Origin: Streptomyces sp. NBC_01235
GTDB taxonomy: Bacteria > Actinomycetota > Actinomycetes > Streptomycetales > Streptomycetaceae
Assembly (NCBI RefSeq): GCF_035989285.1
Contig: NZ_CP108513.1
Location: 7,192,001-7,256,000 of the forward strand
DNA: 64,000 nucleotides
Direction: 5' to 3'
Under the pieces are notes generated by a model. It was given only the letters and a program-made list of their open reading frames with translations. It was not told the origin of the DNA and did not search any database. Below are positions 43,035 to 52,565 of this stretch, piece after piece. A program made the translations under genes and the position numbers. The first letter of the stretch is position 1. Every line of letters starts with the position of its first letter.

Positions 43035-44974
43035 TCGTACAGCTCCTCTTCGGTGAGGTACTTGACCAGCTCCTCCTTCTCGAAGAGGGCGAGCAGGTCG
43101 GGGCGGATGGGCTCGGTGGTCTCGCGGGTGAGGGTGATCTGGCCGTGAATGGGGTCCGTCGACCCCGGGCCGCCGACGGGGTCGGCCGGTGCGCACAGCA
43201 GGTTGACGTTGCGCCACCTGCGGTCCATCGTCGGATGGTCCTCGCGGGTGTGGCCGCCGCGCGACTCCGTGCGCTCCAGGGCCGCCCGGGCCACGCACTC
43301 GCTGACCAGCAGCATGTTGCGCAGGTCCAGCGCGAGGTGCCAGCCCGGGTTGAACTGCCGGTGCCCCTCGACGCCGGCCCGCCGCGCCCGCACGCGCAGC
43401 TCGGCCAGCTTCTCCAGGGCGTGCTCCATCTCGCCCTCGCGGCGGATGATGCCGACCAGGTCGTTCATGGTCTGCTGGAGTTCCTGGTGGAGGGTGTACG
43501 GGTTCTCCGGCGGGCGGCCGTCGGGGTCGGCGGGCCCCTCCGCGGAGAACGGCCGCAGCGCCTCCGCCGCGGCCGCGTCGATCTGGGCGTCGGCGATCGC
43601 CGGGCGTCCCGCACCAGCACCGAGCCCCGCCGCGTACTGCGCGGCGTGCAGGCCCGCCCGGCGGCCGAACACCAGCAGGTCGGAGAGCGAATTGCCGCCG
43701 AGCCGGTTGGAGCCGTGCATGCCGCCGGCCACCTCGCCGGCCGCGAACAGCCCCGGCACCCCGCGCGCGGCGGCCGTGTCGGAGTCGACCGCGATGCCGC
43801 CCATCACGTAGTGGCAGGTCGGCCCGACCTCCATGGGCTCCGCGGTGATGTCGACGTCCGCCAGCTCCTTGAACTGGTGGTACATGGAGGGCAGGCGGCG
43901 GCGGATGACCTCCGCCGGCATGCGCGTGGACACGTCGAGGAAGACCCCGCCGTGCGGGGAGCCGCGGCCCGCCTTGACCTCCGAGTTGATGGCGCGCGCG
44001 ACCTCGTCACGGGGGAGCAGTTCGGGGGGACGCCGGTTGTGGTCCGGGTCCTCGTACCAGCGGTCGCCCTCCTCCTCCGACTCGGCGTACTTCTCCTTGA
44101 AGACGTCGGGGACGTAGTCGAACATGAACCGCTTGCCCTCGGAGTTGCGCAGCACCCCGCCGTCGCCGCGGACGGACTCCGTGACGAGGATGCCCTTGAC
44201 CGACGGCGGCCAGACCATGCCCGTCGGGTGGAACTGCACGAACTCCATGTTGAGCAGCGGAGCGCCGGCGAGCAGGGCCAGCGCGTGGCCGTCGCCGGTG
44301 TACTCCCACGAGTTCGACGTCACCTTGAAGGACTTGCCGATGCCGCCGGTCGCGATCACCACGGCGGGCGCCCGGAGCACGAAGAAACGGCCGGTCTCGC
44401 GTTCGTAGGCGAAGACCCCCGACACCCGGCGACCGTCCTTGAGGATCCGGGTGACCGTGCACTCCTGGAAGACCTTCAGCCGCGACTCGTAGTCGCCGGT
44501 CTCCTTCCTGTCCTCCTGCTGGAGCGAGACGATCTTCTGCTGGAGGGTGCGGATCAGCTCCAGGCCCGTACGGTCGCCGACGTGCGCGAGGCGCGGGTAC
44601 TCGTGGCCGCCGAAGTTGCGCTGGGAGATGCGGCCGTCCTTGGTGCGGTCGAACAGGGCGCCCCAGGTCTCCAGCTCCCACACCCGGTCCGGGGCCTCCT
44701 GGGCGTGCAGCTCGGCCATCCGCCACTGGTTGAGGAACTTGCCGCCGCGCAGGGTGTCGCGGAAGTGGACCTGCCAGTTGTCGTGCTCGTTGGCGTTGGC
44801 CATCGCCGCCGCGATGCCGCCCTCGGCCATCACCGTGTGCGCCTTGCCGAAGAGCGACTTGCAGATGACGGCGGTGCGGGCGCCGCGTTCCCGGGCCTCG
44901 ATCGCGGCACGCAGTCCGGCGCCTCCCGCGCCGACCACGACGACGTCCCACTCCTGGCGGTCGACCACGGACAT
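43031..44974 (-). CDS. Succinate dehydrogenase/fumarate reductase flavoprotein subunit
   Basis: 647 residues, normal for SdhA/FrdA. The FAD-binding motif VVVGAGGAGLRAAIEA starts near residue 11, the likely covalent-FAD His is His46 in KAHTVMAEGGIAAAM, the substrate region holds FVQFHPTGM, and the late FAD motif is GSNRLGGNSLSDLLVFGRRA. The C-terminal capping region and RxDHPxMD-type end (REDHPTMDRRWRNVNL) are intact. It was started at ATG 44974, where the family begins; the open frame further upstream is antisense-like and hydrophilic. The gene is 17 bp behind the membrane anchor gene and overlaps the iron-sulfur gene by 4 bp. Confidence 0.93.
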   Translation of the reverse strand: MSVVDRQEWDVVVVGAGGAGLRAAIEARERGARTAVICKSLFGKAHTVMAEGGIAAAMANANEHDNWQVHFRDTLRGGKFLNQWRMAELHAQEAPDRVWELETWGALFDRTKDGRISQRNFGGHEYPRLAHVGDRTGLELIRTLQQKIVSLQQEDRKETGDYESRLKVFQECTVTRILKDGRRVSGVFAYERETGRFFVLRAPAVVIATGGIGKSFKVTSNSWEYTGDGHALALLAGAPLLNMEFVQFHPTGMVWPPSVKGILVTESVRGDGGVLRNSEGKRFMFDYVPDVFKEKYAESEEEGDRWYEDPDHNRRPPELLPRDEVARAINSEVKAGRGSPHGGVFLDVSTRMPAEVIRRRLPSMYHQFKELADVDITAEPMEVGPTCHYVMGGIAVDSDTAAARGVPGLFAAGEVAGGMHGSNRLGGNSLSDLLVFGRRAGLHAAQYAAGLGAGAGRPAIADAQIDAAAAEALRPFSAEGPADPDGRPPENPYTLHQELQQTMNDLVGIIRREGEMEHALEKLAELRVRARRAGVEGHRQFNPGWHLALDLRNMLLVSECVARAALERTESRGGHTREDHPTMDRRWRNVNLLCAPADPVGGPGSTDPIHGQITLTRETTEPIRPDLLALFEKEELVKYLTEEELYE

Positions 44975-44991
44975 CAGCAGGCCCCACTCAT

Positions 44992-45825
44992 CTAGAAAAA
45001 CCTCGGATCGTCGAAGACACCGGACGCGACGAGATAGACGTAGAAGTCGGCGAGCGCCACGCTCACCAGCGACGCCCAGGCCAGCAGCATGTGGCGGGCG
45101 TTGAGCCGTCCGACGAACTGCCACGCCCTGTAGCGCACGGGGTGTCTGGAGAAGTGCTTCAGCTTGCCGCCGACGATGTGCCGGCAGGAGTGGCAGGACA
45201 GTGTGTACGCCCAGATCAGCGTGATGTTGAGCAGGAAGACCAGGGTGCCCAGGCCCATGTGGCCCCACGCGTAGTGCTCGTCGCGGAAGGCGAGCACGGT
45301 GTCGTACGTCAGGATCCCGGCGACGACGATCGCCGCGTAGAAGAAGTACCGGTGGATGTTCTGCAGGATCAGCGGGAAGCGGGTCTCGCCGGTGTACTTC
45401 TCGTGCGGCTCGGCCACCGCGCAGGCCGGCGGCGAGGCCCAGAAGCCCCGGTAGTAGGCCTTGCGGTAGTAGTAGCAGGTCAGGCGGAAGCCGAGCGGGA
45501 AGATCAGGATGATGATCGCGGGCGAGATGCCCCACCAGCCGCCGAAGATCTCCGCGTTGGGGCCCGCGTGCATGGGCCGGCAGTTCTCCGCCAGGCACGG
45601 GGAGTAGAAGGGCGAGACGTACGGCGCCGCGTAGTAGTCCGCGTTCGCGAAGGCCCGCCAGGTCGAGTAGGCGATGAACGCCAGCAGACCGGCGGCGGTG
45701 GCGGCGGGGGCCAGCCACCAGCGGTCGGTCCGCAGATGGGGCGCGGCGATCGCGGCGCGCCCGGCGCCGCGTACGCCGCTCGGGGGATGGGGGTCGGTGG
45801 GTGGAGGTTCCGTACCAGTGGCCAA
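44992..45825 (-). CDS. Succinate dehydrogenase-type membrane anchor (cytochrome b-like)
   Basis: 277 residues with about five membrane segments (near 37-58, 97-117, 153-175, 190-212, 245-268), each long and aromatic-rich. Histidines within or near helices (NIHRYFFYAAIVVAG, LSCHSCRHIVGGKLKHFSRH) could ligate heme. It is the first gene of the operon and its position right before the flavoprotein gene indicates the quinone-binding anchor of the complex. It looks like the single larger anchor found in some Gram-positive fumarate reductase/succinate dehydrogenases rather than the paired SdhC/SdhD. Confidence 0.8.
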   Translation of the reverse strand: MATGTEPPPTDPHPPSGVRGAGRAAIAAPHLRTDRWWLAPAATAAGLLAFIAYSTWRAFANADYYAAPYVSPFYSPCLAENCRPMHAGPNAEIFGGWWGISPAIIILIFPLGFRLTCYYYRKAYYRGFWASPPACAVAEPHEKYTGETRFPLILQNIHRYFFYAAIVVAGILTYDTVLAFRDEHYAWGHMGLGTLVFLLNITLIWAYTLSCHSCRHIVGGKLKHFSRHPVRYRAWQFVGRLNARHMLLAWASLVSVALADFYVYLVASGVFDDPRFF

Positions 45826-45843
45826 CTCAGGACTCCGGTCGGG

Positions 45844-46134
45844 TCAGGGTGCGTGTCGGTCCCGGGCGCCGAGTCCCTCGTCGTCGGTGTCGATCCACAG
45901 GGAGTCGTCGTACGGGGTGTCGGGGATGGTGACGAGCTCGGGCTTGCGCGGCGAGGCCGGTTGGGTGGCCGCCTCGCGCAGCAGCGCGACGCTCTCGCGC
46001 AGATGGTCGGCGTCGGTGCGCACGCGGCGCATCTCCAGGCCGCCGCTGCCGAGCTGCTGCTCCAGGCGGCCGACGGACCGGGAGAGGTCGTCGAGGCAGC
46101 GCTGGACCGATGTCAGGTCGTCGTGCACGGACAT
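45844..46134 (-). CDS. Small coiled-coil protein upstream of sdh genes
   Basis: 96 residues: a heptad-like helix at about 4-55 (SVQRCLDDLSRSVGRLEQQL, DADHLRESVALLREAA) and an acidic, Pro-rich tail. No known family. It is 18 bp before the membrane anchor gene in the same direction, so it is probably in that transcript. The ATG follows a GGAAGCGAGG stretch. Confidence 0.6.
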   Translation of the reverse strand: MSVHDDLTSVQRCLDDLSRSVGRLEQQLGSGGLEMRRVRTDADHLRESVALLREAATQPASPRKPELVTIPDTPYDDSLWIDTDDEGLGARDRHAP

Positions 46135-46201
46135 GACGTACCTCGCTTCCGTGGGCCTGAGCCCTGGACGGCAACGTTCATGCGCCTGCGAGTGTTGCGC
46201 G

Positions 46202-46219
46202 TCACACCGGTCGGTGTGA
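46202..46219. promoter_or_regulatory. Perfect inverted repeat in divergent intergenic region
   Basis: TCACACCG-GT-CGGTGTGA, perfect 8-bp arms with a 2-bp spacer, in the 278-bp gap between the sdh-operon leader gene (minus) and the solute-binding lipoprotein gene (plus). No other feature is seen in the gap. It is an operator-like site for an unknown dimeric regulator. Confidence 0.5.
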
Positions 46220-46412
46220 AGGCGTGTGCAGCGATTGGCGGATGCGGAAGGGGTGTATTGCTCCGCACGAGTGACCTTGGACGGTCCCGCCGCCGTGTCG
46301 CTTCCGGCAGGCGAACCCTTTCCTCTTCAGTGAGCCGTAGATCTGATCAACTCCAAAATACCGCCAAATGTGATCAGAACGCACCGGCAGCGGCTCCCCG
46401 GAGGTACCAGAG

Positions 46413-48647
46413 ATGTCGATGTCCCACGACGGCGTCGGCCCGCGCGCGGCCCAGCGCTCGGTCGCCTTCCTCACCGCGGGTGCGCTCGCGGTGCCCCTGC
46501 TGGCCGGCTGCGGCTCCGCCGACGAGGCCGGCCGGCCCCTGGCCCGCCAGGACATCGCCCCGGCCGCCCGCGGCCTGGTCGCCGAGGGCGGCACGCTGCG
46601 CTGGGCCGTGGACGTGGTCCCGGACACCCTCAACACCTTCCAGTCGGACGCCGACGCCACGACCACCCGGGTCGCCCAGGCCGTCCTGCCCGCGATGTAC
46701 CGGCTCGACGTGAACGGACGGCCGCGGCGCGACGCCGACTACCTGGAGTCCGCCAAGGTCGTCGACACCGAGCCCAAGCAGGTCGTGCTGTACAAGCTGA
46801 ACCAGCAGGCCGTCTGGAGCGACGGCCGCGAGATCGGCGCCGCGGACTTCGCCGCCCAGTGGCGCGCCCTGTCGGGCAAGGACAGCGCCTACTGGACCGC
46901 TCGCAACGCCGGCTACGACCGCATCGAGAAGATCGAGCGCGGGGCCAACGACCTGGAGGTCCGGGTCACCTTCCGCCGCCCCTACGCCGACTGGCGGTCG
47001 CTGTTCTCGCCGCTGTACCCGAAGGACGTCATGGGCACGCCCGACTCCTTCAACGACGGGGCCCGCACCAAACTGAAGGTGACCGCCGGGCCGTTCCTCG
47101 TGAAGAAGGTCGACCGCAAGAACGACCAGGTGCGCCTGACCCGCAACCCGCGCTGGTGGGGGCGGCCGGCCAAGCTCTCCGAGATCGTGCTGACGGCCGT
47201 CCCCCGGGGCGAGCGGGCGTCCGCGCTGGCCGCCGGGAAGCTCGATCTGGCCGAGGTCGACCCGGCCGCCGCGCAGCGGGTCGACGGCGCCACGAACGGC
47301 GCGGCCGGACCGCTCGCCGGTCCCGGCGCCGGGCGCACCGCCGCGAAGGCGCTGCGCTCCTGGGCCCTCGCCCACGGCTCCGACGAGGACGCGGCCGAGG
47401 ACGAGGTGCAGGCCCGTACGAAGCTGACCAGGGCGATCGCCCAGTGGGAGCGGCAGCAGAAGGCGCTGCGCGCATTCGAGGTGCGCAGATCGCTGGAGCC
47501 GGCGTACACCCAGCTGGCGCTGAACGGCGCGGCCGGGCCGCTGGCGGACGAGCGGGTGCGGCGGGCCGTCGCCCGCGCGCTGGACCGCAAGGAACTGGCC
47601 AAGCTCGTGCTGAAGCCGCTGGGCCTGCCCGCACAGCCCGTCGGCAGCCACCTGGCCCTGGCCGGGCAGGACGCGTACGCCGACAACAGCGGGGCGCTGG
47701 GCGGGCAGGACACGTCCGAGGCGCAGGCGCTGCTCGCGGACGCCGGCTGGGTGCTCGGAGGCCCGGTCAAGGAGCAGCCGAAGGGCGAGAAGGCGGCCGG
47801 GTCGGCGGGGAAGAAGGCCGCCGACTCCGCGGACGGCGACGACGGCGCCCACGTCGTCGGCGAGGACGACAAGGCGTCGGCCGAGACGGGCCGCGAGGAG
47901 AAGCGGCACGCCCTCAAGGGCGAGAACGCGCGGAAGGGCGAGGACGGCGGGCAGCAGCTCGCCCAGGACGGCAAGCAGTACAAGCAGCTGCACCCGGGGG
48001 GCGCGCCCGGCGCGTACGCCCCGAAGGGCACCGCGGCGCCGAAGGGCAGTGCCGCGCCGGCCGTGGCCGCGGGGAAGGCGTTGGCCAAGAACGGCAAGGC
48101 GCTCAGCCTGCGGTTCGTGCTGCCGTCCGGCCCGGGGTCGGAGTCGCTGGCGGCGGTCGCCGAGCGGATCACGAGGATGCTGGCGAAGGTCGGCATCCGC
48201 ACGGAGATCACCAAGGTCTCGGACGAGAGCTACTTCAAGGACCACATCGCCTCCGGCCAGTACGACCTCGCCCTGTACTCCTGGCCCGCGTCCGCCTTCC
48301 CCGCCACCGACGCCCGGCCGATCTACGCCAAGCCGGTGCCGGCCGCCGACGGCTCGCTGAGCGTCGAGCAGAACTACACGCGGGTCGGCACCGACCAGGT
48401 CGACCAGTTGTTCGACCGAGCCCTCTCGACCCTGGACGCGGACGAGGAGCGGTCCCTGATCCGCAAGGCCGACTCCCGCATCTGGGCGGCCGCCGGATCG
48501 ATTCCTCTCTACCAGCGCCCCCAGCTGACGGCGGTACGGAAGACCGTGGTCAACGCGGGCGCCTTCGGTTTCCAGACCCCCGTCTACGAGGACATGGGAT
48601 TCCTGAAGAAGGGCGCGAAGGTCCCCGCGAGCGCCGCCAAGAAGTGA
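46413..48647 (+). CDS. Peptide/nickel-type ABC transporter substrate-binding lipoprotein
   Basis: 744 residues. A lipoprotein signal ends in LLAGC with Cys33 as the lipidation site. The remainder is an SBP_bac_5 (family 5) fold: GGTLRWAVDVVPDTLN, NQQAVWSDGREIGAADFAAQ, VTAGPFLVKKVDRKNDQVRL, LALNGAAGPLADERVRRAVA and the closing PIYAKPVPAAD. Unusually, residues about 451-562 are a Lys/Ala/Gly/Glu low-complexity insertion (GEKAAGSAGKKAADSADGDD and more) inside the C-terminal lobe, which makes the protein about 150-200 residues longer than usual. No permease or ATPase genes accompany it. It may act with transporters encoded elsewhere. Confidence 0.85.
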   Translation: MSMSHDGVGPRAAQRSVAFLTAGALAVPLLAGCGSADEAGRPLARQDIAPAARGLVAEGGTLRWAVDVVPDTLNTFQSDADATTTRVAQAVLPAMYRLDVNGRPRRDADYLESAKVVDTEPKQVVLYKLNQQAVWSDGREIGAADFAAQWRALSGKDSAYWTARNAGYDRIEKIERGANDLEVRVTFRRPYADWRSLFSPLYPKDVMGTPDSFNDGARTKLKVTAGPFLVKKVDRKNDQVRLTRNPRWWGRPAKLSEIVLTAVPRGERASALAAGKLDLAEVDPAAAQRVDGATNGAAGPLAGPGAGRTAAKALRSWALAHGSDEDAAEDEVQARTKLTRAIAQWERQQKALRAFEVRRSLEPAYTQLALNGAAGPLADERVRRAVARALDRKELAKLVLKPLGLPAQPVGSHLALAGQDAYADNSGALGGQDTSEAQALLADAGWVLGGPVKEQPKGEKAAGSAGKKAADSADGDDGAHVVGEDDKASAETGREEKRHALKGENARKGEDGGQQLAQDGKQYKQLHPGGAPGAYAPKGTAAPKGSAAPAVAAGKALAKNGKALSLRFVLPSGPGSESLAAVAERITRMLAKVGIRTEITKVSDESYFKDHIASGQYDLALYSWPASAFPATDARPIYAKPVPAADGSLSVEQNYTRVGTDQVDQLFDRALSTLDADEERSLIRKADSRIWAAAGSIPLYQRPQLTAVRKTVVNAGAFGFQTPVYEDMGFLKKGAKVPASAAKK

Positions 48648-48821
48648 GCGCCGAAGTGAGCGCGAGGTGATCGCCGGATGAACCGTGTAGCCCTGTGGAG
48701 GCCCTTCCCCGCCGGGCCACGTACGATGGGGTGAGGCCGTGGCGTGTCAAGCCCGGCAGGGCCCGCGTAACACAGACGTACGCAGCAGGGTCGCCCTCAC
48801 ACTCCGGGAGAACGCCGCTTT

Positions 48822-50729
48822 ATGGCCACGCGCCACGACATTCGCAACGTAGCCATCGTCGCCCACGTCGACCACGGCAAGACGACTCTGGTCGACGCCA
48901 TGCTCAAGCAGGCCGGCGCCTTCGCCGCGCACGCCGCCGAGTCGCTCGACGACCGCATGATGGACTCGAACGACCTGGAGCGTGAGAAGGGCATCACGAT
49001 CCTCGCCAAGAACACGGCGGTGAAGTACCACCCCAAGGACGGGGGGGACGTCGTGACCATCAACATCATCGACACCCCCGGTCACGCCGACTTCGGCGGT
49101 GAGGTCGAGCGTGGTCTGTCGATGGTCGACGCCGTCGTGCTGCTGGTGGACGCCTCCGAGGGCCCGCTGCCGCAGACCCGCTTCGTGCTGCGCAAGGCGC
49201 TGCAGGCCCGCCTGCCCGTCATCCTGTGCATCAACAAGACGGACCGGCCCGACTCGCGCATCGACGAGGTCGTCAACGAGGCCTACGACCTCTTCCTCGA
49301 CCTCGACGCCGACGAGGACCAGATCGAGTTCCCGATCGTCTACGCGTGTGCGCGGGACGGCGTCGCCTCGCTGACCAAGCCGGAGGACGGCACGGTCCCG
49401 AAGGACAGCGACAACCTGGAGCCCTTCTTCTCCACGATCCTGTCGCACGTCCCGGCTCCGGAGTACGACGAGGAGGCTCCGCTCCAGGCGCACGTCACCA
49501 ACCTGGACGCCGACAACTTCCTCGGCCGTATCGCGCTGCTGCGCGTCGAGGAGGGCGAGCTGCGCAAGGGGCAGACCGTCACGTGGATCAAGCGTGACGG
49601 CACGATGTCCAACGTGCGCATCACCGAGCTGCTGATGACCGAGGCGCTCACCCGCAAGCCCGCCGAGAAGGCCGGCCCGGGCGACATCTGCGCCGTCGCC
49701 GGTATCCCGGAGATCATGATCGGCGAGACCCTCGCCGACCCCGAGAACCCGATCGCGCTGCCGCTCATCACGGTCGACGAGCCGGCCATCTCGATGACCA
49801 TCGGCACCAACACCTCGCCGCTGGTCGGCCGTGGCGGTACCGGCAAGGGCGCCGACAACAAGGCCGCGGTCAAGGACCGCAAGGTCACCGCGCGTCAGGT
49901 CAAGGACCGGCTGGACCGCGAGCTCGTCGGTAACGTCAGCCTCCGTGTCCTGGACACCGAGCGTCCGGACGCCTGGGAGGTGCAGGGCCGCGGTGAGCTG
50001 GCGCTGGCCATCCTGGTCGAGCAGATGCGCCGTGAGGGCTTCGAGCTGACCATCGGCAAGCCGCAGGTCGTCACGAAGGACGTCGACGGCAAGGTCTACG
50101 AGCCCGTCGAGCGCATGACGATCGACGTGCCCGAGGAGCACATGGGCGCCGTCACGCAGCTCATGGGCGTCCGCAAGGGCCGGATGGACAACATGTCCAA
50201 CCACGGCTCGGGCTGGGTCCGCATGGAGTTCGTCGTCCCCTCCCGCGGTCTCATCGGCTTCCGTACCGAGTTCCTGACCGGTACGCGCGGCACGGGCATC
50301 GCCCACTCCATCCACGAGGGCCACGAGCCGTGGTTCGGCACGCTGACGACCCGTAACAACGGCTCGCTGGTCGCCGACCGCGCCGGCGCCGTCACCGCGT
50401 TCGCGATGACGAACCTCCAGGAGCGCGGCGTACTGTTCACCGACCCCGGCACCGAGGTGTACGAGGGCATGATCGTCGGCGAGAACTCGCGCTCCGACGA
50501 CATGGACGTGAACATCACCAAGGAGAAGAAGCTCACGAACATGCGGTCGTCCTCGGCCGACTCGTTCGAGGCGATCGTCCCGCCGCGCAAGCTGTCGCTG
50601 GAGCAGTCGCTGGAGTTCTGCCGTGACGACGAGTGCGTCGAGGTGACCCCGGAGGCGGTCCGCATCCGCAAGGTCGTGCTCGACCAGCGCGACCGCGCGC
50701 GCACCGCCAGCCGCGCCAAGCACGGCTGA
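48822..50729 (+). CDS. typA: Ribosome-binding GTPase TypA/BipA
   Basis: 635 residues. Translation-factor GTPase: G1 AHVDHGKTT at 14-22, G3 DTPGHADF near 86, G4 NKTD near 140, then an EF-Tu-like domain 2, EF-G-like domains III and V, and the BipA-specific C-terminal domain ([20 protein letters not shown] and on). It binds the 70S ribosome and is needed for growth under stress and for ribosome assembly at low temperature. The ATG at 48822 follows GGGAGAACGCC. It is monocistronic with a strong terminator 33 bp after the stop. Confidence 0.96.
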   Translation: MATRHDIRNVAIVAHVDHGKTTLVDAMLKQAGAFAAHAAESLDDRMMDSNDLEREKGITILAKNTAVKYHPKDGGDVVTINIIDTPGHADFGGEVERGLSMVDAVVLLVDASEGPLPQTRFVLRKALQARLPVILCINKTDRPDSRIDEVVNEAYDLFLDLDADEDQIEFPIVYACARDGVASLTKPEDGTVPKDSDNLEPFFSTILSHVPAPEYDEEAPLQAHVTNLDADNFLGRIALLRVEEGELRKGQTVTWIKRDGTMSNVRITELLMTEALTRKPAEKAGPGDICAVAGIPEIMIGETLADPENPIALPLITVDEPAISMTIGTNTSPLVGRGGTGKGADNKAAVKDRKVTARQVKDRLDRELVGNVSLRVLDTERPDAWEVQGRGELALAILVEQMRREGFELTIGKPQVVTKDVDGKVYEPVERMTIDVPEEHMGAVTQLMGVRKGRMDNMSNHGSGWVRMEFVVPSRGLIGFRTEFLTGTRGTGIAHSIHEGHEPWFGTLTTRNNGSLVADRAGAVTAFAMTNLQERGVLFTDPGTEVYEGMIVGENSRSDDMDVNITKEKKLTNMRSSSADSFEAIVPPRKLSLEQSLEFCRDDECVEVTPEAVRIRKVVLDQRDRARTASRAKHG

Positions 50730-50762
50730 TCCAGGCGTAGTTCGCAGCCGGAGCACACTCCG

Positions 50763-50801
50763 AAGCCCGGGTGCCCCCGTCGTGGGGGCACCCGGGCTTT
50801 T
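50763..50801 (+). terminator. Strong intrinsic terminator after typA
   Basis: A 16-bp perfect stem: AAGCCCGGGTGCCCCC pairs with GGGGGCACCCGGGCTT across the 5-nt loop GTCGT, followed by TTTTCG. It begins 34 bp after the typA stop. The strength and the T-run make this the clearest terminator in the window. Confidence 0.92.
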
Positions 50802-50884
50802 CGCGCCTGTGCCAGTACCTGCTCAAGGGCGCTGCCCTCATCGCAACACCCGTCCGCCCGGGGTCTGTTGAACTCCAGGCCCCG

Positions 50885-51082
50885 GCTGGACTCGGACCAC
50901 CTCGCTCGCCGCCGTCCCCGGCGCCCCGCCGTCGCCGCTGACCCCGCCGCCCGGCTGTCGCTTCCAGCCCCGCTACACCTTCCGGGACCAGGTCGGCGGC
51001 AACCGCTGCGCCACCGAACGCCCCCTGCTCGCCCCGGACCGCGCCTGCGCCCGCCATCTCACGGCGGAACAGAAGCGGGACC
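50885..51082 (+). pseudogene. C-terminal remnant of an oligopeptide ABC transporter ATPase (DppD/OppD type)
   Basis: In one frame this reads SLAAVPGAPPSPLTPPPGCR, FQPRYTFRDQVGGNRCATER and PLLAPDRACARHLTAEQKR, which is the cysteine-containing C-terminal tail that follows the ABC domain in OppD/DppD ATPases (compare [20 protein letters not shown] in the intact gene at 60585). No nucleotide-binding domain precedes it; typA ends 156 bp earlier. It appears to be a deletion scar: the rest of this ATPase and any upstream binding-protein and permease genes are gone. Downstream, 51083-51431 holds no gene, only the inverted repeat at 51156. Confidence 0.78.
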
Positions 51083-51155
51083 CGCCACGACGCTGCCGCC
51101 GTGGCGATCGGATGGCGCGCCCAGGGGCACCCGATCCGGCGACTGACACCACCGC

Positions 51156-51184
51156 CCCCTGCACACCGGATGGATGTGCAGGGG
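51156..51184. promoter_or_regulatory. Perfect inverted repeat upstream of ATPase gene
   Basis: CCCCTGCACA-N9-TGTGCAGGGG, perfect 10-bp arms, about 250 bp before the ATPase gene at 51432 in an otherwise featureless gap. It could be an operator or an attenuator-like hairpin. Confidence 0.4.
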
Positions 51185-51431
51185 CATCGGACCGTCCTGG
51201 CCGGACCGGGCATCCTTGGGCGTGTGGGACCCCGCCCCCGCATCCCCGGACCACGCACACGATGCGTACCGCCCGGACGCGGAGCGAACGCGGGCAACCA
51301 GAACGCCCAACACCGTTCGGGGCGCTCGGCTGAGCATGAATCCTGGAAACAGGACCCATTCCCGCTCAGTCCACAGGAACGGTAGGGCAGGCTCCAAGGA
51401 GCAGGCACGTGAAGAAGGCCAGGAGGAGCAC

Positions 51432-52565
51432 GTGAAGAAAGAGGAACTCGTACTCCCCGCCCCGCGTGAGGGCGATCCCCAAGGTGCCGGGGAGCCGTTG
51501 CTCGTCGTGGAGGGGCTCACCAAGCACTTCCCGGTCAAGGGCGGCTTCCCGATCCGGCGTACGGTCGGCCGGGTGCAGGCCGTGGACGGCGTCGACCTGA
51601 GCGTGCGGGTCGGCGAGAGCTTCGGCCTGGTGGGGGAGTCGGGGTGCGGCAAGTCCACGACCGGCCGGCTGATCACCAGGCTCCTGGAGCCCACGGCCGG
51701 GACGATCACGTACCGAGGGCAGGACATCAGCCACGCCTCGCGCAGCCGGCTGGCGCCGATCCGGTCCGAGATCCAGATGATCTTCCAGGACCCCTACTCC
51801 TCCCTCAACCCCCGGCAGACGGTCGGCAAGATCGTCTCCGGGCCGATGGAGATCAACGACATCAACCCGGCGGGCGGGCGCGAGGGGCGGGTACGCGAGC
51901 TGCTGGAGATCGTCGGTCTCAACCCGGAGCACTACAACCGCTTCCCGCACGAGTTCTCCGGCGGCCAGCGCCAGCGCATCGGTGTCGCCCGGGCGTTGGC
52001 CCTCGAACCCAAGCTGATCGTGGCCGACGAGCCGGTCTCCGCGCTCGACGTGTCCATCCAGGCCCAGGTCGTCAACCTGCTCCAGCAGGTCCGGCAGGAA
52101 CTCGGCATCGCGTTCCTGTTCATCGCCCACGACCTGGCCGTCGTACGGCACTTCTCGCAGCGGGTCGCGGTGATGTACCTCGGGAAGATCATCGAGGTCG
52201 GCGACCGGGACTCCATCTACACCCGGCCGCGGCACCCCTACACCCACGCGCTGCTCTCCGCGGTCCCCGAGGTGAACGTCACGGACGGGGAGACGACCGC
52301 ACGGGAGCGGATCCGGCTGGCCGGTGACGTGCCGTCGCCCATCTCCCCGCCCTCGGGCTGCCGGTTCCGCACACGGTGCTGGAAGGCGCAGGAGAAGTGC
52401 GCGGCCGAGGAGCCGCCGCTGGTGCGGATCTCCGGAAACCGTGAAGGCCACCTGACGGCCTGCCACTTTCCGGAGGAGCCGACGATCGAGGGGCGCGAGG
52501 AGGACATCGTGCTGGATCCGGCGCTGGCGGACGAATCCAGCTCCTCTGGGGGTCCCCCCGCTTGA
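51432..52565 (+). CDS. Oligopeptide ABC transporter ATP-binding protein (DppF/OppF type, BldKE-like)
   Basis: 377 residues. ABC ATPase with Walker A GESGCGKST near 75, signature SGGQRQR near 180, Walker B LIVADEPVSALD near 200 and the oligopeptide-type tail PPSGCRFRTRCWKAQEKC. It couples ATP hydrolysis to peptide import at the inner face of the membrane. Very close in sequence to the ATPase at 59497, so the two are paralogues. The GTG at 51432 has AGGAGGAG upstream. From memory of Streptomyces gene order it corresponds to the last gene (E) of the bldK oligopeptide operon next to typA; here the other genes are missing. Its last codons and stop lie in a short repeated element. Confidence 0.88.
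   Translation: MKKEELVLPAPREGDPQGAGEPLLVVEGLTKHFPVKGGFPIRRTVGRVQAVDGVDLSVRVGESFGLVGESGCGKSTTGRLITRLLEPTAGTITYRGQDISHASRSRLAPIRSEIQMIFQDPYSSLNPRQTVGKIVSGPMEINDINPAGGREGRVRELLEIVGLNPEHYNRFPHEFSGGQRQRIGVARALALEPKLIVADEPVSALDVSIQAQVVNLLQQVRQELGIAFLFIAHDLAVVRHFSQRVAVMYLGKIIEVGDRDSIYTRPRHPYTHALLSAVPEVNVTDGETTARERIRLAGDVPSPISPPSGCRFRTRCWKAQEKCAAEEPPLVRISGNREGHLTACHFPEEPTIEGREEDIVLDPALADESSSSGGPPA

Noticed and set aside
44975..45718. N-terminal extension of the flavoprotein frame to 45718
   Set aside because: It overlaps the membrane anchor gene in another frame and is an Arg/Leu-rich shadow; the FAD motif starts right after ATG 44974.
46374..48245. 623-codon open frame antisense to the solute-binding lipoprotein
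   Set aside because: Shadow frame with Arg/Gly/Leu bias and no recognisable motif.
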